A stretch of DNA of 64,000 bases from Lactonifactor sp. BIOML-A5 (GCF_009677585.1 NZ_WKYV01000014.1:1-64000), one strand, 5' to 3'. Positions 52,191-61,832 are shown, numbered from the stretch's first letter. A program made the numbers and translations. The notes: generated by a model from the letters alone, not told the origin.

Positions 52191-52981
52191 CAGGCACCCT
52201 CCTTTTCCAAAAGCCGCCCCAAGTAGTTGAAACAGAGGGAGCTGATAAAGATAAAGAGGATCGGATAAAGGAGCAACTGCGGATGAGTTCCGGCCAATGC
52301 CCTTGCATCGGAAAGCATAACACCCCAATCAATTACATCATCGCCCAGAGAAAGGCCGATGAATGAGAAACCGGAAATCGCAATAATCATTTCTGCGCAG
52401 GAGAGGCAGATAAATTGCACGATGTCACGGATAATATTGGGAAGGATATGTACCAGCATGATCCGCACCTTGCTTGCACCGCAGGCAATCGCGCACATGA
52501 TGTATGCTTTGTCATACTCAACTTCAATCAAAGTTTTGACCAGCTTAATCATCCGAAGGATTAAAGATGCCGTCAGTGCCACCAGCATGGTGGGGATACT
52601 GTTCCCCCAAATACCGATGAAGATAATCAGATAAGCCACCGGCGGTATCGCTGTAACTGCGTTCAAAATACTTTCTGCAAGAATATTTCTGCGGCGGCCT
52701 GTCTTTGCCAGTAAGATGCCAAAGAGGATACCAAGTAAAATGACAATGGCCGATCCGACCAGCACAATACCTAAAGTTGTTTTCCCTCCTTCAAGGATAC
52801 GCGAAAACTCGCAGCGGCCGAAATCGTCTGTTCCAAACGGATATTCTGCGCTGCTGGGTAGATATTTGTCCCGAATATTTGTGGCCGTCGGATCGTGAGG
52901 AGCAAAAAACGATCCGAACAGGAAAAACAGCAATATTACAATCGGAATTGCATACGAGAGAATATGTTTTGTCCGGCTCAT
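52190..52981 (-). CDS. Oligopeptide/nickel-type permease, NikC/OppC-like
   Basis: 263 residues: one N-terminal helix, then PFGTDDFGRCEFSRILEGGKTTLGI (OppC signature) and five further helices with the EAA-type loop GASKVRIMLVHILPNI. Overlaps the NikB-like gene by four bases. Membrane subunit of the importer. Confidence 0.93.
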   Translation of the reverse strand: MSRTKHILSYAIPIVILLFFLFGSFFAPHDPTATNIRDKYLPSSAEYPFGTDDFGRCEFSRILEGGKTTLGIVLVGSAIVILLGILFGILLAKTGRRRNILAESILNAVTAIPPVAYLIIFIGIWGNSIPTMLVALTASLILRMIKLVKTLIEVEYDKAYIMCAIACGASKVRIMLVHILPNIIRDIVQFICLSCAEMIIAISGFSFIGLSLGDDVIDWGVMLSDARALAGTHPQLLLYPILFIFISSLCFNYLGRLLEKEGA

Positions 52982-53940
52982 AGTCTGGCCCCCTCTCTCG
53001 CAGAAGCATCCCGTTGCAAAATTCGCCGTAGTATATCCGAAAGAATATTGAACATTACCAGCGAAAACGCAAGGAACAGAATTGTTGCGTGGATAACAGG
53101 CGAATCCCGATACAGCACGCTGTCAATGATTAAGTAACCAAGCCCCGGCAGGGAAAACACGCGCTCTACAATCGCAGAACCAGCCATACAAAGTCCGAGC
53201 ATCTGGCAGAAGCTGGGTAGAAGTGTTACAACCGCGCTGGGAAGTGCGTATCGTAACAGGATTTTCCCTTCAGATAAACCTCTGCAACGAGCGTAGAAAG
53301 CACTGTCTTGCTCCATTTCTTTTTGAATGTTATTCGCCAGCATGGGCGAAAACAGGGCGATACACCCAATGGCGATACAGACCGCTGCCGGGAGGTACCG
53401 CATCAGTCCCGTGTTTCCTACCACCGATGTCAAACCGAGCTTGACAGCAAAAATATCGAGGTAGGAACTGGCAAAGAAAAAGGATGGGATGGACACTCCT
53501 GCAATACACAGAAAAATCATCGCATGGCCAATCATTCTTTTTCTTGTCAGATAACAAAGACAGCCGAACAGAAGAATGAAAACTGCTTGAATAATGGCAG
53601 AAATCAATACAATCGTTACGGTAATGCCAATAGCTGTTGTGACTTTCTCAAACACTGGCTGCCCGCTTACAAAGGATTCCCCAAAATCTAAATGGAGCGC
53701 ATCCCGTACCCAAGTCACATACTGTACGGGCAGCGGGTCATTGAGGCCCATATCTTCCCGCAGCGCCTCCATCTGCTCATCCGTAAAGCTAAATGCGGCA
53801 AATGACCGGCGAGCATACGCTTCTGCCGGATCAATGGGCGATAGGCGCACAAGCAGGAAAGAAATCAGCGTGACAACAACGAGCGTTATAAGCATTTCAA
53901 GGACTTTATTGACGATAAATCGCCTTGTTGCCTTGCTCAT
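52978..53940 (-). CDS. Oligopeptide/nickel-type permease, NikB/OppB-like
   Basis: 320 residues: N-terminal FLLVRLSPIDPAEAYARR and LNDPLPVQYVTWVRDALHLDFGESF are classical OppB/NikB signatures, followed by helices and the loop GLSEGKILLRYALPSAVV. TAGGAGGG ribosome site. First gene of the importer operon, directly behind a terminator-like hairpin. Confidence 0.93.
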   Translation of the reverse strand: MSKATRRFIVNKVLEMLITLVVVTLISFLLVRLSPIDPAEAYARRSFAAFSFTDEQMEALREDMGLNDPLPVQYVTWVRDALHLDFGESFVSGQPVFEKVTTAIGITVTIVLISAIIQAVFILLFGCLCYLTRKRMIGHAMIFLCIAGVSIPSFFFASSYLDIFAVKLGLTSVVGNTGLMRYLPAAVCIAIGCIALFSPMLANNIQKEMEQDSAFYARCRGLSEGKILLRYALPSAVVTLLPSFCQMLGLCMAGSAIVERVFSLPGLGYLIIDSVLYRDSPVIHATILFLAFSLVMFNILSDILRRILQRDASAREGARL

Positions 53941-53960
53941 TCGTTTCCCTCCTAAAAAAA

Positions 53961-53998
53961 TAAGCTTTGTAGTTAGACATCGCTAACCGCAAAGCTTA
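53961..53998 (-). terminator. Terminator/attenuator hairpin in front of the Nik-like operon
   Basis: TAAGCTTTG (53,961-53,969) pairs with CAAAGCTTA (53,990-53,998), and inside it GTTAG with CTAAC. On the minus strand it is followed by TTTTTTTAGGAGGG: the T-run touches the ribosome site of the NikB-like gene. It could end the AraC-type gene (stop 62 bases before), attenuate the importer operon, or be a regulator dyad. Confidence 0.75.
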
Positions 53999-54059
53999 TA
54001 ATACCCCATATTCAATTATTGCTCCACTCCAAGAAGCCTCAATCTATCCAAAAAGCCAA

Positions 54060-55031
54060 TCAATTTCTGCTCTTTCTGTATTCGCTGGGAGACTGCCCTA
54101 TAATTTCCTTAAAAGCAGCGGAAAACTTATTGGGATTTTCGTATCCGACCATTCCTGCTATTTCCGCTATTGACAGCTTTGTTGTAACCAAGAGTTTGGT
54201 AGCTGTCTGCATTTTGTATTCGCGCTGAAATGCGTGAATCGGTTTCCCGTAGACCGCCTTAAAGCAGTCTTTCAAAGCAGTAAGGCTCATTCCGTATCTA
54301 TCTGCGATACTTTTCAATGTTTCCCGGCTATCTAATTGGTTTGCCAGCTCACATTTTAGTGCTTTAACCTTTTTGATTTGGTTGGCAGAATAGTATGCAG
54401 CAGTCTCAAAATTCTCTTGCGGGAGCATCTGGGAAAGCAGGAATAGACTTTCCAATACTTTTAACCGTAAGTATCCCATAGGAACTGTATCTCGTGCTTC
54501 GCAGATCTCTTGAAACACATGATGTAGATTGGGAGGTGTCTTAATAACCGAACAACAGTGTCCGACACAGAATTTGTCTATCAATTCTTTCAGATTTATT
54601 GAAACACCCTCCACAACATTTTCAAAAATCAATCCGGTTATATCTAAGTCGATTATAAACGCAACTCCATCGTAATATCCAATCGGAAATTCTGGTGGTT
54701 CTCGTTCGGGAGATAGGAGACTAACAGCGAAATCCCCTTCACCCAAGTATGTAACAAACCCATGCTTATACTCACACTCAAATCTTCCGGCACGACAATA
54801 TGCTATTTCCAAAATGTTTGGCATCGCTCTATTTCTCATACGGCATGAGGAAGCCTCAAAAGTGGAATATGCTAAATCAATGCCGGGAAATAGATGGTAG
54901 CAGTGCATAAATCCGTTTGGTGTGTCGCATTGCATTTGGTATTTAGTTTCATTTTCGTTTTCTTCCATAACTTTTGCTTTGGGTCCAAAAACATCTGGCT
55001 TTACTATTTCTGCGTTTTCCATTAACTGCAT
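54060..55031 (-). CDS. AraC-family regulator of the metal module
   Basis: 323 residues: N-terminal sensing domain of unknown ligand (about 1-220) and a C-terminal AraC double helix-turn-helix (LKSIADRYGMSLTALKDCFKAVYGKPIHAFQREYKMQTATKLLVTTKLSIAEIAGMVGYENPNKFSAAFKE in summary form; positions about 240-320). YbtA, an AraC protein that needs the siderophore as inducer, is a close functional parallel given the YbtPQ-like genes in the same module. Confidence 0.9.
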   Translation of the reverse strand: MQLMENAEIVKPDVFGPKAKVMEENENETKYQMQCDTPNGFMHCYHLFPGIDLAYSTFEASSCRMRNRAMPNILEIAYCRAGRFECEYKHGFVTYLGEGDFAVSLLSPEREPPEFPIGYYDGVAFIIDLDITGLIFENVVEGVSINLKELIDKFCVGHCCSVIKTPPNLHHVFQEICEARDTVPMGYLRLKVLESLFLLSQMLPQENFETAAYYSANQIKKVKALKCELANQLDSRETLKSIADRYGMSLTALKDCFKAVYGKPIHAFQREYKMQTATKLLVTTKLSIAEIAGMVGYENPNKFSAAFKEIIGQSPSEYRKSRN

Positions 55032-55134
55032 TTAGGAAAATATCCCCCTTCCAGTGGTTAGCTGCATATAACTCAATATCATATTAACACAATCACAGAG
55101 GAAAGTCTATTTTTACCGCTAACATAAATGGATA

Positions 55135-55186
55135 TTCATATTATGGCTGAACTGCGCATTATGACGTGCAAATTTGAATTTTGTAT
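55135..55186. repeat. Direct repeat, right flank of the metal module
   Basis: Second copy of the repeat at 43,973-44,029; the final part AATTTGAATTTTGTAT (55,171-55,186) is identical. Lies between the AraC-type gene and the end of the conjugation operon. Confidence 0.7.
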
Positions 55187-55199
55187 CTCTGTTATGTAC

Positions 55200-55227
55200 C
55201 CAGCCGACTACGCGGCTGGTTTTTTTC
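55200..55227 (+). terminator. Hairpin with T-run at the end of the conjugation operon
   Basis: CCAGCCG (55,200-55,206) pairs with CGGCTGG (55,213-55,219), followed by TTTTTTT on the plus strand. The T-run faces the transfer genes, so it blocks plus-strand transcription; for the minus-strand transfer operon ending at 55,242 it offers only the stem. Confidence 0.6.
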
Positions 55228-55241
55228 TTTTTTTGAGGGAG

Positions 55242-57044
55242 TTAATAGGCCGGGCAACCGTAGCCCAGCACATCAGAATACCCAATAGGATAGCTGTTCT
55301 GGCGCACGGAATCGCCGGAGTTGCCCTCTACGGTATAGACACGGCCATTCTCGACTTTTTCCACAATACCCACATGGTCGGCTGACATATCGCCATCCCA
55401 ATCAAAAAAGATGATGTCACCGGAACGCGGCTCATAGCTGCCCGACTGCCACAGCCCGCGCTCCTGGAACCAGGGAACACCCTGGGACGCGCAGGCCGCA
55501 AACTTCGGGATCACGCCGGCTTCGATATAACCGCACTCATTGGCGCACCAGCTTACAAAGCAGGCGCACCATTCCACACGGCTGCCAAAGCCGTACCAGC
55601 TCCAGTACGGTTCGCCGCCGACATTGCCCACCTGGGAGAGCGCCACCGTGACGATCTCGCCGTCCCCTCCGGTAATGCCGTAAAGCACCTGGGACCAAAG
55701 GGAATTATTCTCATCGGCCAGAAGCTCCGCCATCTGTTCCCGCTGGTCCTCGTTAAAGCCGAACTGGTCGGCCATTTCCTCCGCAGTCTTGTGACTGACA
55801 GTGATATACAGATAGGTTTGCGTGACCGTGGTTTCCGTTTCCACGATATTGCCGTTGCCATCGTCGGATGTTTCAATCACCGTTTCCGTCTGGGTGGACG
55901 TGCTGGACGAGATCTCATTCATCTGCCAGAAGATGTCCTTCAAAAGCTCCAGCTTCTCATCGTCCATGGTGGCCACTTCCTGGGCGTTGTCCGGGTCGGT
56001 GGTGGTTTTGACGGCGTAAACCGCCAATACCTCTTTCCATACAGCGCGGGAACCGGACATCTCCAGCACATCATAGCTGTGGGACGCCTTGATCTCATCC
56101 AGGTTCTCCTGGTAATCCGTATTGATCTCCTGTACGGCAGTCTGCATGGTCTGCCCGGTGCCGGAATCTTCGCCAGAAAAGAAAATCCCGAAACAGGAAC
56201 CAATAATCATACCGATGAGGCAAATTACCACTATTATCAGCACGACAATCCAACCGCCCGCAGCAATAGCCGCAATCAGCGCCTTGGTTGCCGCAATGAT
56301 GGCCTTCACCGCCGCGGCGGTGGCTTTGGCTGCAGCCTTGATCGCATGAGCAGTGGCGATGGCTGCTGCACGGGCGGCATGGATCGCAGCTCTGGCAGCC
56401 CGCGCCGTGGCCTGGGCAGTGCGCTGGGCGGCTTTGGCCGCCTGCTGACTGGTCTTGATACTGGCCTTGGCAGTCTTTTCCGCCGTCTTAATGGATTTGC
56501 TGGTGGTTTTTATGGTCCCCTTGGCCGTGGAAGAAGCCTGCTTGATGGTTTTTCGGCCCCTGTCCACTGTTTTAATGCCTTTCTTGCCGCGATCCAGGGT
56601 CTTGATGGCCCCACGCTCCTGACGGACCGCCTTGGCCGGCTCGGAAACCGTATCTGTTGCCTGACGCCCGCTCCAGCGTGTGGCAGGCTGACCAGCCTGC
56701 CGAGCCGCCTGTTTCTCTGCTTGTTTTTTCGGCTGTTCGGCTGCGGCTTTCCGCTTTTGGATTTTCTCCTTGACCTTGGAGATGTTCTCCTTGGTTGTCT
56801 GAACCCCCTTGCGGCCCTGTTTATCAAACTGGTGGACCGCTTCATGGGTGACGTTATCCACCCCAGCGGAAAGACGGTCGGACGCATACTCACCGGGGGA
56901 GCTTTCCTCCGCATACAGGCTGTGGTCGGCCTTATCCTTGGTGCGGATATACGCCTCCTTCATCCGTTCAGAAGCAACCGCCGCTTTATCAATCGCTTTA
57001 ATGCCTTTTTTCTCAGAAACTCTTGTTTTAATGCCCTTGCCCAT
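55242..57044 (-). CDS. Conjugation CHAP-domain wall hydrolase
   Basis: 600 residues from the ATG at 57,044 (GGAGG 8 bases upstream). A long Lys/Ala-rich cytoplasmic region with repeated IKTxxK and AAKAxxRTA motifs (about 100-260), one membrane helix ([20 protein letters not shown]), an external linker, and a C-terminal CHAP amidase/endopeptidase domain with catalytic Cys in WCACFVSWC and His in [10 protein letters not shown]. It locally opens peptidoglycan for the transfer channel, the role of VirB1/TcpG-like proteins. Last gene of the transfer operon. Confidence 0.9.
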   Translation of the reverse strand: MGKGIKTRVSEKKGIKAIDKAAVASERMKEAYIRTKDKADHSLYAEESSPGEYASDRLSAGVDNVTHEAVHQFDKQGRKGVQTTKENISKVKEKIQKRKAAAEQPKKQAEKQAARQAGQPATRWSGRQATDTVSEPAKAVRQERGAIKTLDRGKKGIKTVDRGRKTIKQASSTAKGTIKTTSKSIKTAEKTAKASIKTSQQAAKAAQRTAQATARAARAAIHAARAAAIATAHAIKAAAKATAAAVKAIIAATKALIAAIAAGGWIVVLIIVVICLIGMIIGSCFGIFFSGEDSGTGQTMQTAVQEINTDYQENLDEIKASHSYDVLEMSGSRAVWKEVLAVYAVKTTTDPDNAQEVATMDDEKLELLKDIFWQMNEISSSTSTQTETVIETSDDGNGNIVETETTVTQTYLYITVSHKTAEEMADQFGFNEDQREQMAELLADENNSLWSQVLYGITGGDGEIVTVALSQVGNVGGEPYWSWYGFGSRVEWCACFVSWCANECGYIEAGVIPKFAACASQGVPWFQERGLWQSGSYEPRSGDIIFFDWDGDMSADHVGIVEKVENGRVYTVEGNSGDSVRQNSYPIGYSDVLGYGCPAY

Positions 57045-57077
57045 GGGCTTCACCTCCTTCCCAGGGCGGGGCCGCCC

Positions 57078-57866
57078 TTATTCCTCCAGCAGCTTGGCCA
57101 CAACCACCATCCGCCCGTTGGTCCGGGAATACTCGCAGGTGGAAAGGGTGATAAGCTGGTCGCCATATTCCGCAGTCACACCCGTATCATAGAGCGCCAG
57201 TTCTTTGCACTTGGCAATAAACTCGTCAAAATCTTCTTCCTGCTCGGCCCGGACGAAGTGGTAATACTTGAACCCTTCCTCCGAATAGGCCACCGTCTTG
57301 AAGGCGGCAATTACCTCATATTCGCCAAAGCTGTCCAGGGTATCAAAACGGATGGTCTTGTGCTCCTGGTAGAAATCCTCGCTCTCGTACTTGCACAGGT
57401 CGGAGAACATACTGCCGTTGTTCATGTGATGGCCGTACAGCACCAGATTGTCGGAAATGCCGACGTCGCAGTTTTCCTGCATATAGGGCACCCCATAGCT
57501 GCTGTACGACTTATCAAAAGCGTGTTTCAGATAGAAGTTGGGGTTATCCTTGGTCTGCATGACAGGGTAATCAATCCGGGTGCCGGGAATGGAAATCCAG
57601 CCCACCAGGTCGCTGTTCTGGGCGTACACATCCGCATATTTCTCAAAGGCCGTGAGTTCTTCCGGCTCCTGGGCCGGGTCATCGGCCAGCTCCAGCGTGG
57701 GCAGCTCCACATCTTCCTTGACCAGCTCGGCCACCTCGTCAAAGGCTTCGGCGCTTTGCTTCTGATCCAGGTATTCCCGGCAGAGCATAGCCCCGGAGAA
57801 AAGGAAAAGGGCGGCACAAAGGGCCGCCCCCGCGATCATCAGTCTGCTTTTTACTTTGTCACTCAT
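57078..57866 (-). CDS. srtB: Class B sortase
   Basis: 262 residues: N-terminal membrane anchor (about 8-28), acidic linker, sortase fold with catalytic His (LVLYGHHMNN, 146-147), Cys244 in TLSTC and Arg248/Arg252 in YSRTNGR. Sortase B enzymes attach proteins with NPxTG-like signals to the wall or polymerise pilins. On CTn-type elements it lies between the transfer genes and probably anchors a surface protein of the mating apparatus encoded outside the window. Confidence 0.93.
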   Translation of the reverse strand: MSDKVKSRLMIAGAALCAALFLFSGAMLCREYLDQKQSAEAFDEVAELVKEDVELPTLELADDPAQEPEELTAFEKYADVYAQNSDLVGWISIPGTRIDYPVMQTKDNPNFYLKHAFDKSYSSYGVPYMQENCDVGISDNLVLYGHHMNNGSMFSDLCKYESEDFYQEHKTIRFDTLDSFGEYEVIAAFKTVAYSEEGFKYYHFVRAEQEEDFDEFIAKCKELALYDTGVTAEYGDQLITLSTCEYSRTNGRMVVVAKLLEE

Positions 57867-57884
57867 ATTTTCACCCTCCTGTAC

Positions 57885-58637
57885 TTATCGTGCCTGTTCT
57901 TTACTGGCCGCTTGGCGGCGCTGCCCGGCCTGGGCTGATTTTAGCCCCTGCAGTTCAGTTTTCACGGATGAGCGCCCACTATTGATTCGCTCCACAGTGA
58001 GAGCCGTGTCACGATCCATCTCAGAAAATGCCTTGCCGCAGTACAGCACAAAGCTCCGCAGCTTGGCAAGCACACCCTTATCCGCAGATAATTCCTTGCT
58101 TTCCTGGGGTTCCTTTCCCGCAAGGGCAAGCCCGGCGTTTTTGATGTGGCCGCCCGCCTGGTGCAATTCTTCCCGCATGGCGTCCAGCCTCACGGCGAGC
58201 TGCCCCATGCTTTTTTCCGCATGGGCAAAGCCCCGTCCCATCCGGGAAAGAACCGAGGGGATACGCAGGGCCTGTGCCGCATGGCACAGGGCAGAGCGCC
58301 CTTTCTCCCGGAAAGTCTGCACCATCTGCTTTGCAGATGAAATGAGGTTTTCTTTTGCCGTGGAAACCATCACTTTGGTCTGGCGGACTTTACCCTCCAC
58401 AGTGTCTACAAGCTGAGAGCACCGGGCGCGGATTCCCTTGTCGTGGAGCTTGCCCACCTCCAGGCGCATTTCCTTCATTTCGTCCATCATCTGTGACAGC
58501 TTTTCTTCCATACCGTCGATATAGCCCACCAGGGCCTGCACTTCTTCCTTTTGCTTTTGAAGCCCGTTCTGCTCCAAAACGGAAATCAGGTCTATGATCT
58601 GCGGGTGGTCCCGCAGCGCAAGTGCCGGTTCAGCCAT
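57885..58637 (-). CDS. Conjugation-associated coiled-coil protein (DUF6674-like)
   Basis: 250 residues, mostly helical: LRDHPQIIDLISVLEQNGLQKQKEEVQALVGYIDGMEEKLSQMM suggests coiled coil, with a basic C-terminus. No membrane helix or catalytic motif. Matches in place and composition the DUF6674 proteins of Tn1549-like elements. Follows the gene at 58,664 by 26 bases and precedes srtB by 18. Confidence 0.75.
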   Translation of the reverse strand: MAEPALALRDHPQIIDLISVLEQNGLQKQKEEVQALVGYIDGMEEKLSQMMDEMKEMRLEVGKLHDKGIRARCSQLVDTVEGKVRQTKVMVSTAKENLISSAKQMVQTFREKGRSALCHAAQALRIPSVLSRMGRGFAHAEKSMGQLAVRLDAMREELHQAGGHIKNAGLALAGKEPQESKELSADKGVLAKLRSFVLYCGKAFSEMDRDTALTVERINSGRSSVKTELQGLKSAQAGQRRQAASKEQAR

Positions 58638-58663
58638 TGTTCATTCCTCCATTCTCAAAAGTA

Positions 58664-59068
58664 TCATCGCGCCGGTTCCACCTGCTTTTTCGCAGGGGGC
58701 AGCTCCCGGCAGTATTCCGGGTAACGGATTTTCACGCCCTCCATAAAGTAAGGTGCAAACTCGCAGCAGAACAAATCCTCCGGGGAATAGGCGTTGCTGT
58801 GCTCCGGGTCGGTGTAGCCGTTCCAGAGATTGAAAGCAAGGCGGCACACCCGGACAGTGCCGCTGGTCTGCCAGCCGCCGTGCATGCCATCCGGCTCGAT
58901 GCAATCCTGCTTGAAATCAAACATCTGGCGGATGTTTGCCCGCGTTTCTGGGGCAATCCCCATCACATAGAAAAAGGCCCGGTGGTAACAGTCGTTCCGC
59001 CGCGCCTCGCTCATCATATCTAAAAAGAAATCTCGGTGTTCCGGGGACGCAAAGCGGATATTGTTCAT
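58664..59068 (-). CDS. Conjugation-associated small protein (DUF6075-like)
   Basis: 134 residues beginning MNNIRFASPEHRDFFLDMM, with FFYVMGIAPETRANIRQMFDF and FNLWNGYTD; soluble, no signal. Such proteins recur on Tn1549/CTn elements without known function. The start overlaps the VirB4 stop by four bases, so it is translationally coupled. Confidence 0.78.
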   Translation of the reverse strand: MNNIRFASPEHRDFFLDMMSEARRNDCYHRAFFYVMGIAPETRANIRQMFDFKQDCIEPDGMHGGWQTSGTVRVCRLAFNLWNGYTDPEHSNAYSPEDLFCCEFAPYFMEGVKIRYPEYCRELPPAKKQVEPAR

Positions 59069-61422
59069 GCCGGCACCTCCTCGCCGCCGAATACACCTTC
59101 ACCGGGTTTGGTGGTCATCAAAGCATAGAGCCTGGTGTCACGGGGGAACCGGTTGATGAAAGGCACCAGGGCACTGCCATACCGGATGAGGCCGCAGCCC
59201 GCGTCTGCGTTGGTGACGTAGCTCATCTGCTCATTGGAAATGTTCAAGAGCTTCGCCAGCTTTGCCCGGTCGGATGCCGCCTGGTTCAACATGACAATAA
59301 ACTCCGAGTTGGAAAGCATGGTGCTGGCCTGGACGGAATCCAAAAGGTACTCCACATTCTGCGTGATGGCTGTGGGATAAGCGCCGCGCTTTCTAAACTG
59401 CCTCCATGCGGAATTAAAGAAAATGCCGCTTTGCTCATTTTCAAACATCACATGAAACTCATCGATGAACACATGGGTACGCTTGCCCCGTTTCCAGTTG
59501 AGGGTGACGCGGTTCAGGATTGTATCGGTGATGACCAGGGAACCGGCAGGCTTTAGCTGCTCGCCCAGGCCGTGGATGTCGAACACCACATAGGGCTTGT
59601 TCAAATCCACTGTGCTTTCCCGGCCAAAGATGTCCAGGGAGCCGGTGGTGTAAAGCTCCAGGGAAAGGGCGATCTCTTTGGCCTTGTCCTCTGGCTGCTC
59701 CAGCAGCTTATTCCGCAGGTCGCAGAGGGTGGCCACCCGCCCGATCTTCTCCGCCTCCGGGTACACCAGTGCGGTGCAGCGGTCGATAATGGATTTATGC
59801 TGCGGCCCCACTCCGCGCTTGTCGATCTGCTCGATGAGGGACATGACAAACTGGCTCTTTTCCACGATGGGGTTTTGCTCACCGTAGCCCTCTACCATAT
59901 ACATGGCGTTGAGGCGGTCTTTGCCGCCCGCCACCAGATGGGCCACCGTTGCTCTCTCCCGGCCCAGGGCTTTGACCAATGCGCCAAATTCTCCCTCCGG
60001 GTCGCAGATCAGGATGTCGTCATTGGCGTAATCCGGGTGGAGCATGAGGAACGCAATCAATTCCTTTGCACTGAAGGATTTGCCTGCGCCAGGTACGCCC
60101 AGCAGAAAGGCCGACTGGTTCAAAAGGTTCGCCTTGTTGCACATGATGAGGTTGTGGGAAATGGCGTTCTCTCCAAAGTAAATGCCGCCCTTATCCTGGA
60201 TCTCCTGTACCTTGAAGGGGATGAATACCGCCAAACTCTCGGTGGTGAGGGTGCGGAAGGCGTTGATTTTCCGCACCCCGATGGGCAGGGCGGTGTTCAG
60301 GCCATCAAGCTGCTGGAACTTGAGCACCGCAAGCTGGCACATGTGCTTTCGCGCCACAGAGAGCACCGCTTCGGTGTCGCTGTCAAGCTGCTCCTTGGTG
60401 TCGGCGGTGATGGCCAGGGTCATCACCGCGAACATCATCCTCTGGTCGCGGGTGGTGAGGTCGTCCAAAAACTCCTTGCTTTCCTTGCGCTGCAATTCCA
60501 TATCGTAGGGGACCACAGCAGAGAAGTTGTTGTTGGCGTTCTGGCGGCGCTGCCAGTTGGTGATGTTGGTCTCCACACCCAGCAGGCGGTTTTCCACCTC
60601 CCGCACGGCCTCATCCGTGGGAACCGGCACAATGTCGATGGAGAACATCAGATTGCGGTTGAAATCGGTCAGCTCCGTCACCATGTTATCCTTAATATAA
60701 GAGGCGTAGTCTTTGAGGAACAGCACTCGGCAGAACTTGCTGCCCAGCTTCAGATAGTCGCTGTTTTTCTCGATCCCATCCGGGCAGATATAGTCCTTAA
60801 AGCTGTGGCCTCGCTTCATCATCTCGCGGGCATTGAAAACAAATTCGGATTCCTCGCCCTGGCGGTAGAAGTCGTGCAGGATACGCAGGCGCTCGGTGGC
60901 GTCCAGCTCCACGCACTTGGAGCCAAGGGCTGCAAAGTGGGAAATCAAGTCGGCCCCCACGCGGGCAAAGTAGGCGCGGGCCTCCTCGATGTCCTTCTTC
61001 ACCACGGAGATGGTGATATACTTCTCCTGGGTAATGCCGTTGGCTCCGGTGGCCTTGTCCAGCAGCATTTGGTTGTACTCCTTACGGTACTCATCCCGAA
61101 AATCCCCCTGCATGGGCATGAGGATGGACGTTTCAAAGTTGGCCTTGTTCATACGGCGGTTGTTGATGGTAATTTTCGTCACCGCGCCGGAATCCAGGGA
61201 ATTGAGCAGTTCTGAGTAGGTGAGGAACATGGATTCCTTGTCCTCCCGGCTGGCCACCAGATAGTTGATGTCGCTGAATTTATAGGTTTTGGAGAACTTG
61301 TTTCCCACCAGAAAAATACCGTCCGGCCAGATACGGCGGACGGGGATCACATCCTGCACCTTCCGGGGGACAGTGTAGCGTTCCTTTTCCTGCTTGGACA
61401 TGGTTTTGATGGTCTTAATCAT
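59065..61422 (-). CDS. VirB4-family conjugation ATPase
   Basis: 785 residues. Walker A GVPGAGKSFSAKEL near 440, Walker B region THVFIDEFHVMFENE, and the conserved ITQNVEYLLDS motif place it among the VirB4/TraE/TrsE ATPases that energise assembly of the type IV secretion channel at the inner membrane face. It overlaps the PrgI gene by eight bases and the small gene downstream by four. Confidence 0.95.
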   Translation of the reverse strand: MIKTIKTMSKQEKERYTVPRKVQDVIPVRRIWPDGIFLVGNKFSKTYKFSDINYLVASREDKESMFLTYSELLNSLDSGAVTKITINNRRMNKANFETSILMPMQGDFRDEYRKEYNQMLLDKATGANGITQEKYITISVVKKDIEEARAYFARVGADLISHFAALGSKCVELDATERLRILHDFYRQGEESEFVFNAREMMKRGHSFKDYICPDGIEKNSDYLKLGSKFCRVLFLKDYASYIKDNMVTELTDFNRNLMFSIDIVPVPTDEAVREVENRLLGVETNITNWQRRQNANNNFSAVVPYDMELQRKESKEFLDDLTTRDQRMMFAVMTLAITADTKEQLDSDTEAVLSVARKHMCQLAVLKFQQLDGLNTALPIGVRKINAFRTLTTESLAVFIPFKVQEIQDKGGIYFGENAISHNLIMCNKANLLNQSAFLLGVPGAGKSFSAKELIAFLMLHPDYANDDILICDPEGEFGALVKALGRERATVAHLVAGGKDRLNAMYMVEGYGEQNPIVEKSQFVMSLIEQIDKRGVGPQHKSIIDRCTALVYPEAEKIGRVATLCDLRNKLLEQPEDKAKEIALSLELYTTGSLDIFGRESTVDLNKPYVVFDIHGLGEQLKPAGSLVITDTILNRVTLNWKRGKRTHVFIDEFHVMFENEQSGIFFNSAWRQFRKRGAYPTAITQNVEYLLDSVQASTMLSNSEFIVMLNQAASDRAKLAKLLNISNEQMSYVTNADAGCGLIRYGSALVPFINRFPRDTRLYALMTTKPGEGVFGGEEVPA

Positions 61423-61828
61423 GCTTTGCCTCCTTCCGCTTGCTAAAGTGTTTCGGCTCCTGCCGGCGCTTTTTGCCGGGACGCCCGGTTTGCAGCTCCT
61501 CGATGGTATCTTTCAGAGCCGCATAGTAGTAGTTGCTGTCCTCGAACTTAAACTCCTTCGGCTCCAGCATTTCCGATCGCAGCCACGCCCAGATAAATTG
61601 TTCCGCCGTCATGCCGTGGTAGGTGATAAAGCCCAGCATGGCAAAGGGGGCCGCCCCCAAAATACACATCCAGGACAGTGTTTCCACCCCAAAGTAGGGA
61701 CGTAGTATAAAATAAAGGCCCACGGCCACGCCGCAGGCGAGAACAGAAAAGATGAACTGCCGCATACTCAAACCGAAAAACATGGATTCGGTGTAGTTGC
61801 GGATTTCCCGGTTGATCTTGACTTCCAA
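61415..61828 (-). CDS. PrgI-family conjugation membrane protein
   Basis: 137 residues with two close hydrophobic helices near 26-70 after MEVKINREIRNYTESMFFGLSMRQF, the PrgI signature N-terminus; hydrophilic C-terminus with GRPGKKRRQ. PrgI is the VirB3-like partner of VirB4 in Gram-positive systems; immediate adjacency supports this. Confidence 0.92.
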   Translation of the reverse strand: MEVKINREIRNYTESMFFGLSMRQFIFSVLACGVAVGLYFILRPYFGVETLSWMCILGAAPFAMLGFITYHGMTAEQFIWAWLRSEMLEPKEFKFEDSNYYYAALKDTIEELQTGRPGKKRRQEPKHFSKRKEAKHD

Positions 61829-61832
61829 AATA

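Noticed and set aside
55791..57938. Very long plus-strand open frame (715 codons) opposite the CHAP and sortase genes
   Set aside because: It is the antisense shadow of two well-supported minus-strand genes with high GC; no ribosome site or domain, and its composition mirrors the Lys/Ala codons opposite.
59572..61215. 547-codon plus-strand open frame opposite virB4
   Set aside because: Shadow of a clear VirB4 gene; His/Val-rich artefact.
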